Source of the DNA: Oscillospiraceae bacterium
GTDB lineage: Bacteria > Bacillota > Clostridia > Oscillospirales > Acutalibacteraceae
NCBI GenBank assembly: GCA_015065795.1
Contig: SVPO01000010.1
Location: 1-35,188, forward strand
Direction of reading: 5' to 3'
DNA: 35,188 bases
Below, one piece after another: positions 7,897-14,743 of this stretch. The first letter of the stretch is position 1, and each line of letters opens with the position of its first letter. A model generated the notes under the pieces. That model did no database searches, had not been told where the DNA came from, and saw only the letters and a program-made list of their open reading frames with translations. A program made the position numbers and the translations under genes.

Positions 7897-8580
7897 ATGG
7901 CTCTTATCAGTTACGCACGCGGTCGGTCGGTACCAGTGACCGCAAACTTCACCTCGGGCGAGTTCGACTGCAAGGGCGCGAAGTGCCGATGCACCGTAAC
8001 CCGTATCGACAGCCGTCTTGTCCGAAAGCTGCAGATGCTTCGCCGTCTGTGCGGCAGCGCGGTGTACATCACCAGCGGCAACCGATGCCCCACCCACAAC
8101 CGCGCCGTTGGCGGTTCTTCCGCTTCCTATCACCTCAGCACCGCAGGCAAAGCCGCCGACATCGTGGTGGCAGGAATGACGCCTGCGCAGGTGGCAAAGC
8201 TGGCGCAGGAGCTGGGCTTTGCCGGCATCGGACGATACGACGGCACTGCCGGTCGGTTCGTCCACGTGGACGTGCGTCCCGGGGCTTATTACTGGCACAA
8301 CACCAGCGGCGTTGATCGTCCCGTCAGCGGACACGGCGGCACAAAGCCGTGCAATCCATACAAGCGCAGCACCGCCACCCTGCGCCGCGGCTCTGTGGGC
8401 GACGGCGTGCGCCATGTGCAGTGGACGCTGGACCGCTTCGGTTACAGATGCGCTGTGGACGGCGATTTCGGTCCTGCCACCCTTGCTGCGGTGAAGGAAT
8501 TCCAGCGCGATCTGCTGCTGGATGCCGACGGTATCGTCGGTCCGGACACCCGCGCCGCCCTGAAAGAGGTGCTTGCGTGA
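7897..8580 (+). CDS. Phage-type endolysin: M15 peptidase domain plus peptidoglycan-binding domain
   Basis: 227 residues, no signal peptide. Residues about 15-130 are a D-Ala-D-Ala/L-Ala-D-Glu type M15 metallopeptidase: the zinc-site motif SYHLSTAGKAADI (His79, Asp88) and FVHVDVR (His123) are intact. Residues about 160-225 are a PG_binding_1 domain (LRRGSVGDGVRHVQWTLDRFG ... VDGDFGPATLAAVKEFQ). It should cut peptide cross-bridges or stems of peptidoglycan. Without a signal peptide it needs the holin, whose GTG start overlaps its stop (GTGA). The start is fixed by AAAGGAGG about 9 bases upstream. Four Cys (25, 30, 32, 52) occur in the N-terminal part, unusual for a lysin. No phage structural or integrase genes are near, so this is a remnant or a domesticated lysis/secretion cassette. 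Confidence 0.88.
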   Translation: MALISYARGRSVPVTANFTSGEFDCKGAKCRCTVTRIDSRLVRKLQMLRRLCGSAVYITSGNRCPTHNRAVGGSSASYHLSTAGKAADIVVAGMTPAQVAKLAQELGFAGIGRYDGTAGRFVHVDVRPGAYYWHNTSGVDRPVSGHGGTKPCNPYKRSTATLRRGSVGDGVRHVQWTLDRFGYRCAVDGDFGPATLAAVKEFQRDLLLDADGIVGPDTRAALKEVLA

Positions 8581-9068
8581 GCGCGGCAAAAGCCGCCGTG
8601 CTGATCTCGTCGGGCGCGGTGATGACCGCATTGTTCGGCGGCTGGGACGGCGCGATGTCCACCCTGTGCGTGTTCATCCTGATGGACTATCTTGCAGGCA
8701 TTGTGCTGGCAGGAGTATTCCGCCGCTCAAAGCACACTGCAGGCGGCGGTCTTGACAGCCGCGCCGGTCTGATGGGACTTTTTCGCAAGGCAGGGATGAT
8801 GCTGGTGGTGATCGTCGCCGCGCGGCTGGATATGCTGTGCGGCCTCGACGGCGTGCTGAGGTCAGGCACGATTTACGCGCTCATCGCCAACGAGGCGCTG
8901 TCCGTCATCGAAAACCTCGGTCTGATGGGCGTGCCGCTGCCCGAAACGCTGCGTTCTGCCATCGAGCGGCTGAGAAACCGTGACGTCCATCAGATCTCCA
9001 CCACTGAGCCTTCGGAGCAGATCACACCTTCATCGGAGGACGGATCCTCCGGCAGCGATACCCTCTGA
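8577..9068 (+). CDS. Holin (phage holin 4 / TcdE-like family)
   Basis: 163 residues from a GTG that overlaps the endolysin stop codon by four bases. Hydrophobic segments at about 5-22, 25-48 and 67-84 include the family signature FILMDYLAGIVLAG and GLFRKAGMMLVVIVAARLD, followed by an amphipathic segment (ALIANEALSVIENLGLMGVPLP). The C-terminus (about 125-163) is a polar Ser/Thr/Glu-rich tail. Holins of this family form pores that let endolysin reach the wall; TcdE and UtxA relatives release proteins without a phage. The tight coupling with the endolysin supports the call. A strong terminator follows directly (9078-9127), so the two genes form a closed unit. Confidence 0.87.
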   Translation: MSAAKAAVLISSGAVMTALFGGWDGAMSTLCVFILMDYLAGIVLAGVFRRSKHTAGGGLDSRAGLMGLFRKAGMMLVVIVAARLDMLCGLDGVLRSGTIYALIANEALSVIENLGLMGVPLPETLRSAIERLRNRDVHQISTTEPSEQITPSSEDGSSGSDTL

Positions 9069-9077
9069 CGACGCAAA

Positions 9078-9127
9078 GCAGCCCCGTCCGGAACGGCTCC
9101 GGACGGGGCTGCGGCTGTATTGTTTTC
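9078..9127 (+). terminator. Rho-independent terminator after the holin gene
   Basis: A perfect 15-bp stem (9078-9092 with 9098-9112) and 5-base loop, followed by GGCTGTATTGTTTTC. It starts 9 bases after the holin stop. The convergent M14 gene ends at 9137, so the hairpin may serve both strands. Confidence 0.85.
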
Positions 9128-9136
9128 TGAAGATCA

Positions 9137-11161
9137 TCAACCGTATCTCATGCCCAGCACGATGGCGTAGCGTGTCTTTGCCCAGTTGACCTTCTTTTCG
9201 AAATATTTGTTGACCTCGCTGGACCACTGATCTTCCATCAGCTCGATGCAGAAGCCGGGCTTGTTGTACTGCTGGCGGAACCAGTTTTCCATGCCGCCGC
9301 TGGCACCAGCCACGGTGGAGGTACGCATGAGGTTGAACTTGCAGTTGACCACCAGACGGTTGGCCATCAGCTCGGCTTTTTCGGCGTTCTTGTTGACCGT
9401 ATCAGCCCAGTAGAGCATATTGCCCTTGATGTGGAAGGAAAACATCCATTCAAACTCGTTTTCCTCGCACAGCCTGATTATGGCTTTGGTCTCCGGCTCG
9501 GAGGCTTCGCTCTTGCCGATATAGCTGTCGATGTCGGGGGTGGTGGCGTTGATGTCGGGATCTTCGTATCCCCACTCAAAGGGGAAATTACGGTTGAGGT
9601 TGACGCCGGTGGAGGTGTTCTTGTAATCGAACAGTTCGGTTTCGGACAGGGGCTCGCCGTTTTTGTAGAGGGGGATCATGCCGTCATTGGCGATGTCGAT
9701 GCCGTCGGGATTCATTACGGGAACGATGTAGAGAGTCCACTCCTTGAGCATATCGCTGATCTTGAAGGAGCCGTATCTTCCGGAATTGGAATAGAATGCC
9801 TCGGCGTATTCCTCGATGCAGCGCATGACGTAGTTGACGGTGATGTCCTCACGGGAATGGATGCCGCCGGTGATAATCGCCTTCTTCTCGCCGGTGCCCA
9901 TTCTGACAAGGATGATATCCGTGCCGCAGGTGCTGGTGCCGATGGTGTCCAGCTTGATGAGCTCGGGGTATTTCGCCGCCAGCTCCTGACAGTTGCGCGC
10001 AACCAGCTTGGAGGTATAGGGCTTGGTGTAATCCACAACCTTGACGCTGACCTTGCAGGTATCCTTGACGCCGTTGAAGGTCTCGCAGGAGATGGTCGCC
10101 TCGCCCTTGCCTGTGGCGGTGACCACGCCGTCCGCGTCCACCGTGGCAACCGAGGGATCACTGGTGCTGTAGAAATACTGACGGCAGAAGCCGGTGTTAT
10201 CCTTTGCCTTGACCTGAGTGGTGTTGCCCGTGTAGAGGGATTTGTCCGCCAGCTCGGCGCTCATGGAGGTGGGCGCGTGGCGCACGGTGACGGTTGCCTT
10301 GCCGGTGGCTCCGTTGTATGTTTCCGCCACCAGAGTGGCTGTACCCTCGGAGAGCGCGGTCATAGTACCGTCCTCGGCGATCTGGATAATTGCACTGTCG
10401 GTGGACAGCACAAAGCCGCCCGCGTGCTCATCCTCGGCGGTCTTTGCGGTCACCACGCGGGTCTCGCCCACGCAGATGTCAAGGGATGTTTCAAAGGTGA
10501 TCTTGGAGGGAGCTTTTTTCACCGACACGGTGCAGGTCTTTGTTTCACAGCCGAAGCCGGAAACGGTGATCTCCACGTCACCGGGGGAAACGGTGGTGAT
10601 GTTTCCCTCCGTGTCCACCGTGGCGATGCCGGGGTTGGAGGATGCGTACTCCACCGCGTTGCCGTTGCCGGAGAAGGCGGAAATGGAAGCCGGCTCGCCC
10701 ACGCCCAGGGTGTATTCGGTCTGCGCCACGGACATCTCGGACAGCCTGAGCACCGTCACGGCACAGGTGACCTTTTTGCCGGAATTGGTCTCGGTGACGG
10801 TGACGTTTGCCTTGCCCTCGCTCACACCGGTGACCAGACCGTTTTCGTCCACGGTCACCAGAGAGGGATCGTCACTCTCCCATATGTAATTGGTCTCGCC
10901 TCCGCCGGTTATGAGGGAATCGGCGCTCAGCTGATAGCTGTCGCCGCTGAAAACGGAAATGTATTCGTCGCTGATGCCCATCTCCAGCACCTGAAAGCAG
11001 CCGCCGCTCACCGAGGTGAACAGTCCCAGCATCAGATTGACCAGCACCAGAGCCGCCGCAAGGGCGATGAATATAAAGGATTTTGAGCGGCGTTCAAGGG
11101 GGATACCGCTGCGGCTGACGCGCACGTTCATGCCGCGCGAGCCGTAATTATCCTGCGCCAT
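9137..11161 (-). CDS. Membrane-anchored M14 zinc carboxypeptidase with four Ig-like (BIG2) repeats
   Basis: 674 residues. A basic N-terminus is followed by one membrane helix (about 28-53). Four bacterial Ig-like group 2 repeats follow at about 60-138, 139-217, 218-297 and 298-378, each with the S(D/N)PxxxTVDxxGxxT pattern. The M14 peptidase domain fills about 385-674. Zinc ligands: His435 and Glu438 in GGIHSRED, His577 in FSFHIKGN. Substrate Arg524 lies in NLNRNF, and the catalytic Glu640 in FCIELMED. It should act outside the membrane; M14 enzymes of Firmicutes often cleave gamma-D-Glu-diaminopimelate bonds in peptidoglycan peptides, but a dietary or host peptide is equally possible. The ATG has AAGGAGG 8 bases upstream and a near-consensus promoter (11229-11256). 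It is monocistronic, with its 3' end facing the lysis cassette. Confidence 0.9.
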   Translation of the reverse strand: MAQDNYGSRGMNVRVSRSGIPLERRSKSFIFIALAAALVLVNLMLGLFTSVSGGCFQVLEMGISDEYISVFSGDSYQLSADSLITGGGETNYIWESDDPSLVTVDENGLVTGVSEGKANVTVTETNSGKKVTCAVTVLRLSEMSVAQTEYTLGVGEPASISAFSGNGNAVEYASSNPGIATVDTEGNITTVSPGDVEITVSGFGCETKTCTVSVKKAPSKITFETSLDICVGETRVVTAKTAEDEHAGGFVLSTDSAIIQIAEDGTMTALSEGTATLVAETYNGATGKATVTVRHAPTSMSAELADKSLYTGNTTQVKAKDNTGFCRQYFYSTSDPSVATVDADGVVTATGKGEATISCETFNGVKDTCKVSVKVVDYTKPYTSKLVARNCQELAAKYPELIKLDTIGTSTCGTDIILVRMGTGEKKAIITGGIHSREDITVNYVMRCIEEYAEAFYSNSGRYGSFKISDMLKEWTLYIVPVMNPDGIDIANDGMIPLYKNGEPLSETELFDYKNTSTGVNLNRNFPFEWGYEDPDINATTPDIDSYIGKSEASEPETKAIIRLCEENEFEWMFSFHIKGNMLYWADTVNKNAEKAELMANRLVVNCKFNLMRTSTVAGASGGMENWFRQQYNKPGFCIELMEDQWSSEVNKYFEKKVNWAKTRYAIVLGMRYG

Positions 11162-11228
11162 TTACCGAGCCTCCTTATGCAGGAATCCGCCTGTACACGC
11201 CGAAAATCGGCTATACCAAGCTGATTTT

Positions 11229-11256
11229 ATTATATCCGAAAACGTCGGCGTGTCAA
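11229..11256 (-). promoter_or_regulatory. Sigma-A promoter for the BIG2-M14 peptidase gene
   Basis: Minus strand: TTGACA (11251-11256), 16-base spacer, TATAAT (11229-11234). Both hexamers are perfect. The start would be near 11222, about 60 bases before the ATG. Confidence 0.8.
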
Positions 11257-11273
11257 CCGAATATACTGTGAAC

Positions 11274-11306
11274 AAAAAAGGCCGCCGCAGGCAATGTGCG
11301 GCAGCC
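11274..11306 (-). terminator. Rho-independent terminator of the MarR gene
   Basis: Hairpin of GGCCGCCGCA (11280-11289) with TGCGGCAGCC (11297-11306), one mismatch, then six T on the minus strand (11274-11279). It lies 46 bases after the MarR stop and 18 bases before the next promoter. Confidence 0.85.
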
Positions 11307-11351
11307 GATCCTGTTGTTTATCCGATGCGTCCGTCCATCGATCCGCGCCGC

Positions 11352-11945
11352 TTACAGCTTGCGCGAACGGGGAGGGAAGCAATGGGGGCGCGCTCCGCCC
11401 ATGGGACCGTGGCGGAAATCGTGCATATGGTGGTGATGATGGTGATGGTGGGGCGGCATGAAATCGTCACCGTCGCCGCAGTCCTCGCCGTCCTCTTTTG
11501 CGATGGCCTGCAGATGCTCGCCCAGACGCTCGCACAGGGCGCAGAACTGTTCGGCTTCCTCGTCGGTGAAGCAGGCACAGGTGCGTGCCCTGCGCTGCTC
11601 GTGCTCGGCTTTCATCTTATCCGCCTGCTCTCTGCCCTTGTCCGTGAGGGATACACGGGAGACGCGTCGGTCGTTTTCGTCGGGGGCGCGGCAGACAAGA
11701 CCCTCGCTCTCCAGACGGCTGAGCAGCTCGGTCAGGGAGGAAGGACGGATATCCAGCAGCTCGGCAAGCTCACGGGAGGAGACATTGTCATTCTCTGCCA
11801 GCACCAGAAGCGGGCGGTCCATGCCCGGATGGAAGCCCTCACCCGGCTTGGGTGGACGGCGGCGCATGGAGCGCATGAGCTTCATCACGGCAAAGATCAC
11901 GTCGGGGCGGCTGTTTTCGGTTTTGTTCATGCTGTTGTTTTCCAT
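11352..11945 (-). CDS. MarR-family transcriptional regulator with polyhistidine C-terminal tail
   Basis: 197 residues. A MarR winged helix occupies about 15-150: SSRELAELLDIRPSSLTELLSRLESEGLVCR is the recognition region and DENDRRVSRVSLTDKGRE the wing. The tail (151-197) is unusual: acidic, then eight consecutive His (166-173) plus His175, 179 and 188, and a basic end. Cys 85, 123, 125, 135, 138, 156 and 189 are also present. Such a tail can bind Zn, Ni or Co, so the protein may sense or buffer metal, or the tail may be incidental. The start ATG lies about 13 bases after AAAGGAG, a long gap. Two identical 12-bp palindromes in its own promoter (12125-12163) suggest direct autoregulation. Targets other than itself are not visible; the flanking genes have other promoters. 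Confidence 0.9.
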   Translation of the reverse strand: MENNSMNKTENSRPDVIFAVMKLMRSMRRRPPKPGEGFHPGMDRPLLVLAENDNVSSRELAELLDIRPSSLTELLSRLESEGLVCRAPDENDRRVSRVSLTDKGREQADKMKAEHEQRRARTCACFTDEEAEQFCALCERLGEHLQAIAKEDGEDCGDGDDFMPPHHHHHHHHMHDFRHGPMGGARPHCFPPRSRKL

Positions 11946-12138
11946 AAGTTACATCATTCTCCTTTCCCGGAGGGCGGTATCCCGGAGCTGCGGCTGACAC
12001 GGCGGAGCGTCCGATTCAGGCGGTGGACACTTCATTGTGCGCCTGCAGCCCACGGCGATACGGCTGCGATCCACAAAGCAGGACACCCTCGCCCGTCGGC
12101 GGAATGTACCTGCGCGATGATTAGTTCGGTACCGAAGC
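11946..12138 (-). other. Long 5' leader of the MarR gene
   Basis: About 190 bases separate the predicted transcription start (near 12138) from the MarR ATG. One frame is open for 63 codons and ends just before the MarR start (TAA at 11949-11951), but it starts with a TTG at the transcription start and has no ribosome site, so I do not call it a gene. An 8-base direct repeat TCCCGGAG lies at its 3' end. No known riboswitch was recognised. Confidence 0.4.
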
Positions 12139-12163
12139 AACTACATTATACTTCGGTACCGAA
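12125..12163. promoter_or_regulatory. Two palindromic operators, probable MarR binding sites
   Basis: TTCGGTACCGAA occurs at 12125-12136 and 12152-12163, 27 bases apart centre to centre. Extended by one base on each side, the sites are GTTCGGTACCGAAG and CTTCGGTACCGAAC, reverse complements of each other. One fills the -35/-10 spacer of the MarR promoter; the other covers its transcription start. Binding at either would block RNA polymerase. Perfect 12-bp symmetry suits a homodimeric winged-helix regulator. Confidence 0.85.
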
Positions 12164-12173
12164 CTATTGTCAA
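12145..12173 (-). promoter_or_regulatory. Consensus sigma-A promoter of the MarR gene
   Basis: Minus strand: perfect TTGACA (12168-12173), exactly 17 bases, perfect TATAAT (12145-12150). The spacer contains operator 1. A promoter this strong implies tight repression in the off state. Confidence 0.92.
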
Positions 12174-12212
12174 GTGGTTTCTGTAAAAAATATCGCGGAT
12201 GCGGCAGAACGC

Positions 12213-12254
12213 AAAAAACGCCCGTCGGCGGAGGCTTCTGTCCGCTGACGGGCG
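12213..12254 (-). terminator. Rho-independent terminator of the HAD phosphatase gene
   Basis: A 14-bp stem (12219-12232 with 12241-12254, one G-U pair), loop of 8, then six T on the minus strand (12213-12218). It lies 20 bases after the HAD stop. Confidence 0.88.
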
Positions 12255-12273
12255 CGTATTTATTCCGCAGATA

Positions 12274-12963
12274 CTATCCAAGCACTATGGCGTCGATCCG
12301 GTCAAGGCGCGAGACGGTGTAGGTGGGCCGAAGCTCGCCTGCGTCCTTGCCGTGGGGGTTGAACCAGCACACGTCCAGCCCTGCGGCGATGCTGCCGGCG
12401 ATGTCGCTGGTGAGGGAATCGCCCACCACGAGGATGTCGCGCTTATCCACATTGCCCAGCCGCGCCAGCACCTTTTCGAAATACTCCGGCTGGGGCTTGC
12501 GGCAGCCCAGCTCCTGAGAGATGAACAGCTCCTCGAAGCAGTCTCTGATCGTCGCGCGGCTCATGCGGTCACGCTGGACGGCGGCGATGCCGTTGGTGAC
12601 GATGAACATACGGCAGCGGTCCTTCAGCCGGAAGCACAGCTCCTCCGCCCCCTCCACCATCACAGCGAAGGAGCCGAGGTTTGCCTGATAGACATCGCGC
12701 CACTCCTCGGGCGTGCCGATGTGCTGCAGGTTCATGTCGGCGGTGAAGTCGATGAACCTGCCCACGGACAGCTGATCCATGGTCGCCTCACCCTTTTCGA
12801 AGCGGTCCCACCAGCGGCGGTTGCTGCGCTCGTATATCTCAAAAGCCTCGGGGATATCCTCGCCGGTCATCTGCCGCACGGTCGTTGCCACCGCCAGGCG
12901 GCAGGCGCGCTGAAAGTCGAACAGGGTGTCGTCCGCGTCAAAGAGCACATGGGTGTACGCCAT
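12274..12963 (-). CDS. HAD-superfamily hydrolase, YjjG/YfnB nucleotidase-like
   Basis: 229 residues from the ATG at 12963, which has AAGGA about 11 bases upstream; an earlier ATG at 12993 is less likely. All four HAD motifs are present: FDADDTLFDF near the N-terminus (nucleophile and acid Asp), IVTNGIA (Thr), the Lys in LGCRKPQPEYF, and VVGDSLTSDIAGS (Mg-binding Asp). The cap is an alpha-helical C1 type. The DADDTLFDF form and the NGIxxVQxxR segment are typical of YjjG/YfnB proteins, which remove phosphate from non-canonical pyrimidine nucleotides, a house-cleaning role. Substrate remains inference. The gene sits between the MarR and the second M14 gene on the same strand; 66 bases separate it from the latter, so it may be co-transcribed with it. 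Confidence 0.85.
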   Translation of the reverse strand: MAYTHVLFDADDTLFDFQRACRLAVATTVRQMTGEDIPEAFEIYERSNRRWWDRFEKGEATMDQLSVGRFIDFTADMNLQHIGTPEEWRDVYQANLGSFAVMVEGAEELCFRLKDRCRMFIVTNGIAAVQRDRMSRATIRDCFEELFISQELGCRKPQPEYFEKVLARLGNVDKRDILVVGDSLTSDIAGSIAAGLDVCWFNPHGKDAGELRPTYTVSRLDRIDAIVLG

Positions 12964-13029
12964 GTTCTGCACCATCCTTTTGCTTGATTTCATGTATGAT
13001 AAACGATAGCGGCGCGGCTGTCAAGGGTG

Positions 13030-13932
13030 CTACATCACCACGCCCAGCATGAGCATCTCCTCGATGCGCTCGTAGATGGGGTCGAGCTGCTCGGCAGGCA
13101 GAGGATTTCTCCCTTTGCCCATCTCCACGGTGAAGCCGGGACGTCCGAAACGCTCGATGAACCAATCCTTGAAGCCGCCGTGGGAAGCGATGGAGGAGGG
13201 CGTTTTCAGCTCGTAGCCGCTCGCCATGGCAAGCACGCGCGCCATCAGCTCGGCGGCATGGGGCGTGTTGTCGCCGTACTTCCAGTATATCTCCTCCCCC
13301 TGGGAATGGAGCGCCAGCACAAGGCGCAGATCCATACGCTCGCACAGCGCGGTGAGCGCCTGAGTCTCCGGCTCGCTGGCAGGGGCACTGCCGCCGTAGC
13401 GCCGCGGAGAGGGTCCGTCGATGCCCTGTGACTGCTCCAGCTGACGGACGATGTGCCAGCCTGCGTCGAAGTTGTGGTTGATGTCCACACCGCGCGCGTT
13501 GGCGTTCCACGAGGAAAGGTCGCCGCCGCTGACGCGCAGCACCTCGTCGGCAAGGTCGCCTGCCGACTGCGCGCCGCTGAGGGCTATCTCCACGCCGTCG
13601 GGGTTGACGCAGGGAACGATTATCAGCCCGCGCCCCAGCAGTGCCCGTCGGCAGTCGATGCCCGCGATGGAGCCGCCTGTATCCAGCGCCTGACACAGCC
13701 GCTCGGCAAAGCGCAGCAGCACCAGCGCCGTCAGCCACTCCTGGGCGTGAAAGGCGCCTGCGTACAGCACCGCTTCCTCTCCCCCTCCCAGCTTCAGTCC
13801 CCACAGACTTCGTCCCAGCACGCTCTTTCCCACCTCGAAGCGGCTCAGAAAGGGGTATCGGCGGCACAGGCGGTCGATGTAGCCGCCGCGTGTGCGTTCA
13901 GTGGGCAGGGAGGGCAAAATTACTCTATCCAA
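13030..13932 (-). CDS. M14-family zinc peptidase, cytoplasmic form
   Basis: 300 residues from a TTG start at 13932, chosen because GAGGTG lies 6 bases upstream; the open frame runs on to 14097 but would overlap the divergent Nudix gene and its promoter. There is no signal peptide. M14 motifs: HAQE (His62, Glu65) and LHSQGEE (His209) hold zinc, and Glu270 in FTVEMGKG is catalytic. The substrate-binding NRNF is NHNF here (152-155), so the usual Arg is His; this form is seen in gamma-D-glutamyl-diamino acid peptidases of Firmicutes. It probably trims peptidoglycan peptides recovered into the cell. It is much shorter than the anchored M14 at 9137-11161 and is not a recent duplicate of it. A perfect -10 (13970-13975) precedes it. 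Confidence 0.85.
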   Translation of the reverse strand: MDRVILPSLPTERTRGGYIDRLCRRYPFLSRFEVGKSVLGRSLWGLKLGGGEEAVLYAGAFHAQEWLTALVLLRFAERLCQALDTGGSIAGIDCRRALLGRGLIIVPCVNPDGVEIALSGAQSAGDLADEVLRVSGGDLSSWNANARGVDINHNFDAGWHIVRQLEQSQGIDGPSPRRYGGSAPASEPETQALTALCERMDLRLVLALHSQGEEIYWKYGDNTPHAAELMARVLAMASGYELKTPSSIASHGGFKDWFIERFGRPGFTVEMGKGRNPLPAEQLDPIYERIEEMLMLGVVM

Positions 13933-13948
13933 ACCTATCACCTCGGTG

Positions 13949-13954
13949 TATAAT
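13949..13954 (+). promoter_or_regulatory. -10 element for the Nudix gene
   Basis: TATAAT on the plus strand, 66 bases before the Nudix ATG. The -35 at 17 bases (TATCCA) is weak. It lies 15 bases from the minus-strand -10 at 13970-13975. Confidence 0.45.
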
Positions 13955-13969
13955 ATGAATGACCTCACC

Positions 13970-13975
13970 ATTATA
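13970..13975 (-). promoter_or_regulatory. -10 element for the cytoplasmic M14 gene
   Basis: TATAAT on the minus strand, 37 bases before the TTG start at 13932. The -35 region (TGTCTC) is poor. Confidence 0.45.
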
Positions 13976-14020
13976 ACACACCCCACGCAAAAGAGACAGC
14001 TTTGCGGAAAGGAGACAGCT

Positions 14021-14584
14021 ATGAACCGCAGTGACGTTGCCGACATGACCGAGCGCACCCTGAAAGAAAACGAGGTGTTCCGCGGAAGGATATTCACCGC
14101 CTACGACGACGAGATCGAGGTGCCCGGAGGAGGACATTCACGCAGGGAATACGTCAGCCATCGGGGCGGCGTGTGCTGCGCGGCTCTCAATGAGCGCGAC
14201 GAGCTGGCTTTCGTCAGCCAGTACCGCTACGCCTATCGTCAGGTAGTCACCGAGCTGCCTGCCGGCAAGCTGGAGCCGGACGAGCTGCCCGAGGAAGCCA
14301 TCCGCCGCGAAATAAAGGAAGAAATCGGCGCCGAGTGCTCCGGCTGGAGAGATATGGGCAGGCTCTACCCCACTCCCGGCTACTGCAACGAGGTCATTCA
14401 TCTTTTCGCCTGCCGCATCGACTCCATCGGCGAGCAGTCCCCCGACGAGGACGAGTGTCTGGAGGTGGAGTACATCCACATCGACAGGGCAGTGGAGATG
14501 GTCATGGCAGGACAGCTGCCCGATTCCAAGACGCAGGTGCTGGTGCTCAAGATCGCCGAGCTGCTGCGTCGGGGCGAGTTCTGA
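14021..14584 (+). CDS. Nudix hydrolase, ADP-ribose pyrophosphatase-like
   Basis: 187 residues from the ATG with AAAGGAG 6 bases upstream. The Nudix box is exact: G-x5-E-x7-REIKEEIGA, starting at the Gly of AGKLEPDE. Preceding features fit the ADP-ribose pyrophosphatase group: REYVSHRGGVCCAALNE, FVSQYRYAYRQVVTELPAG, and the Pro-rich TPGYCNEVIHLF after the box. It should split ADP-ribose (or a related nucleoside diphosphate sugar) into AMP and ribose 5-phosphate in the cytoplasm using Mg. It is divergent from the M14 gene with overlapping promoters. The next gene on this strand is 159 bases away. Confidence 0.9.
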   Translation: MNRSDVADMTERTLKENEVFRGRIFTAYDDEIEVPGGGHSRREYVSHRGGVCCAALNERDELAFVSQYRYAYRQVVTELPAGKLEPDELPEEAIRREIKEEIGAECSGWRDMGRLYPTPGYCNEVIHLFACRIDSIGEQSPDEDECLEVEYIHIDRAVEMVMAGQLPDSKTQVLVLKIAELLRRGEF

Positions 14585-14674
14585 GAACAGACGAACATTG
14601 TCGGGCAGCAGCGTATACATCCGGACGCGCGGTCGTGTGTTCGGATTTATGCGGCGCTGCCTTAATAATTCCCC

Positions 14675-14701
14675 TTTCCGTCACATATAAGTGTACGGAA
14701 A
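14675..14701. other. Imperfect palindrome upstream of the S1-domain gene
   Basis: TTTCCGT and ACGGAAA arms flank CACATATAAGTGT. The centre contains TATAAG, a possible -10. It may be an operator or a weak hairpin; the evidence is only the symmetry and position, 43 bases before the next start codon. Confidence 0.3.
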
Positions 14702-14743
14702 AAGATCGCCGCGCCCCCGACGCGGTGTGGGGAGGAATGAGCA

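Noticed and set aside
11949..12140. A 63-codon leader ORF before the MarR gene
   Set aside because: It begins with TTG at the predicted transcription start, has no ribosome site and gives an Arg-rich composition typical of shadow frames.
13933..14097. Longer N-terminus for the cytoplasmic M14 peptidase
   Set aside because: It would overlap the Nudix coding start and both promoters, and it has no ribosome site; the TTG at 13932 has GAGGTG in the right place.
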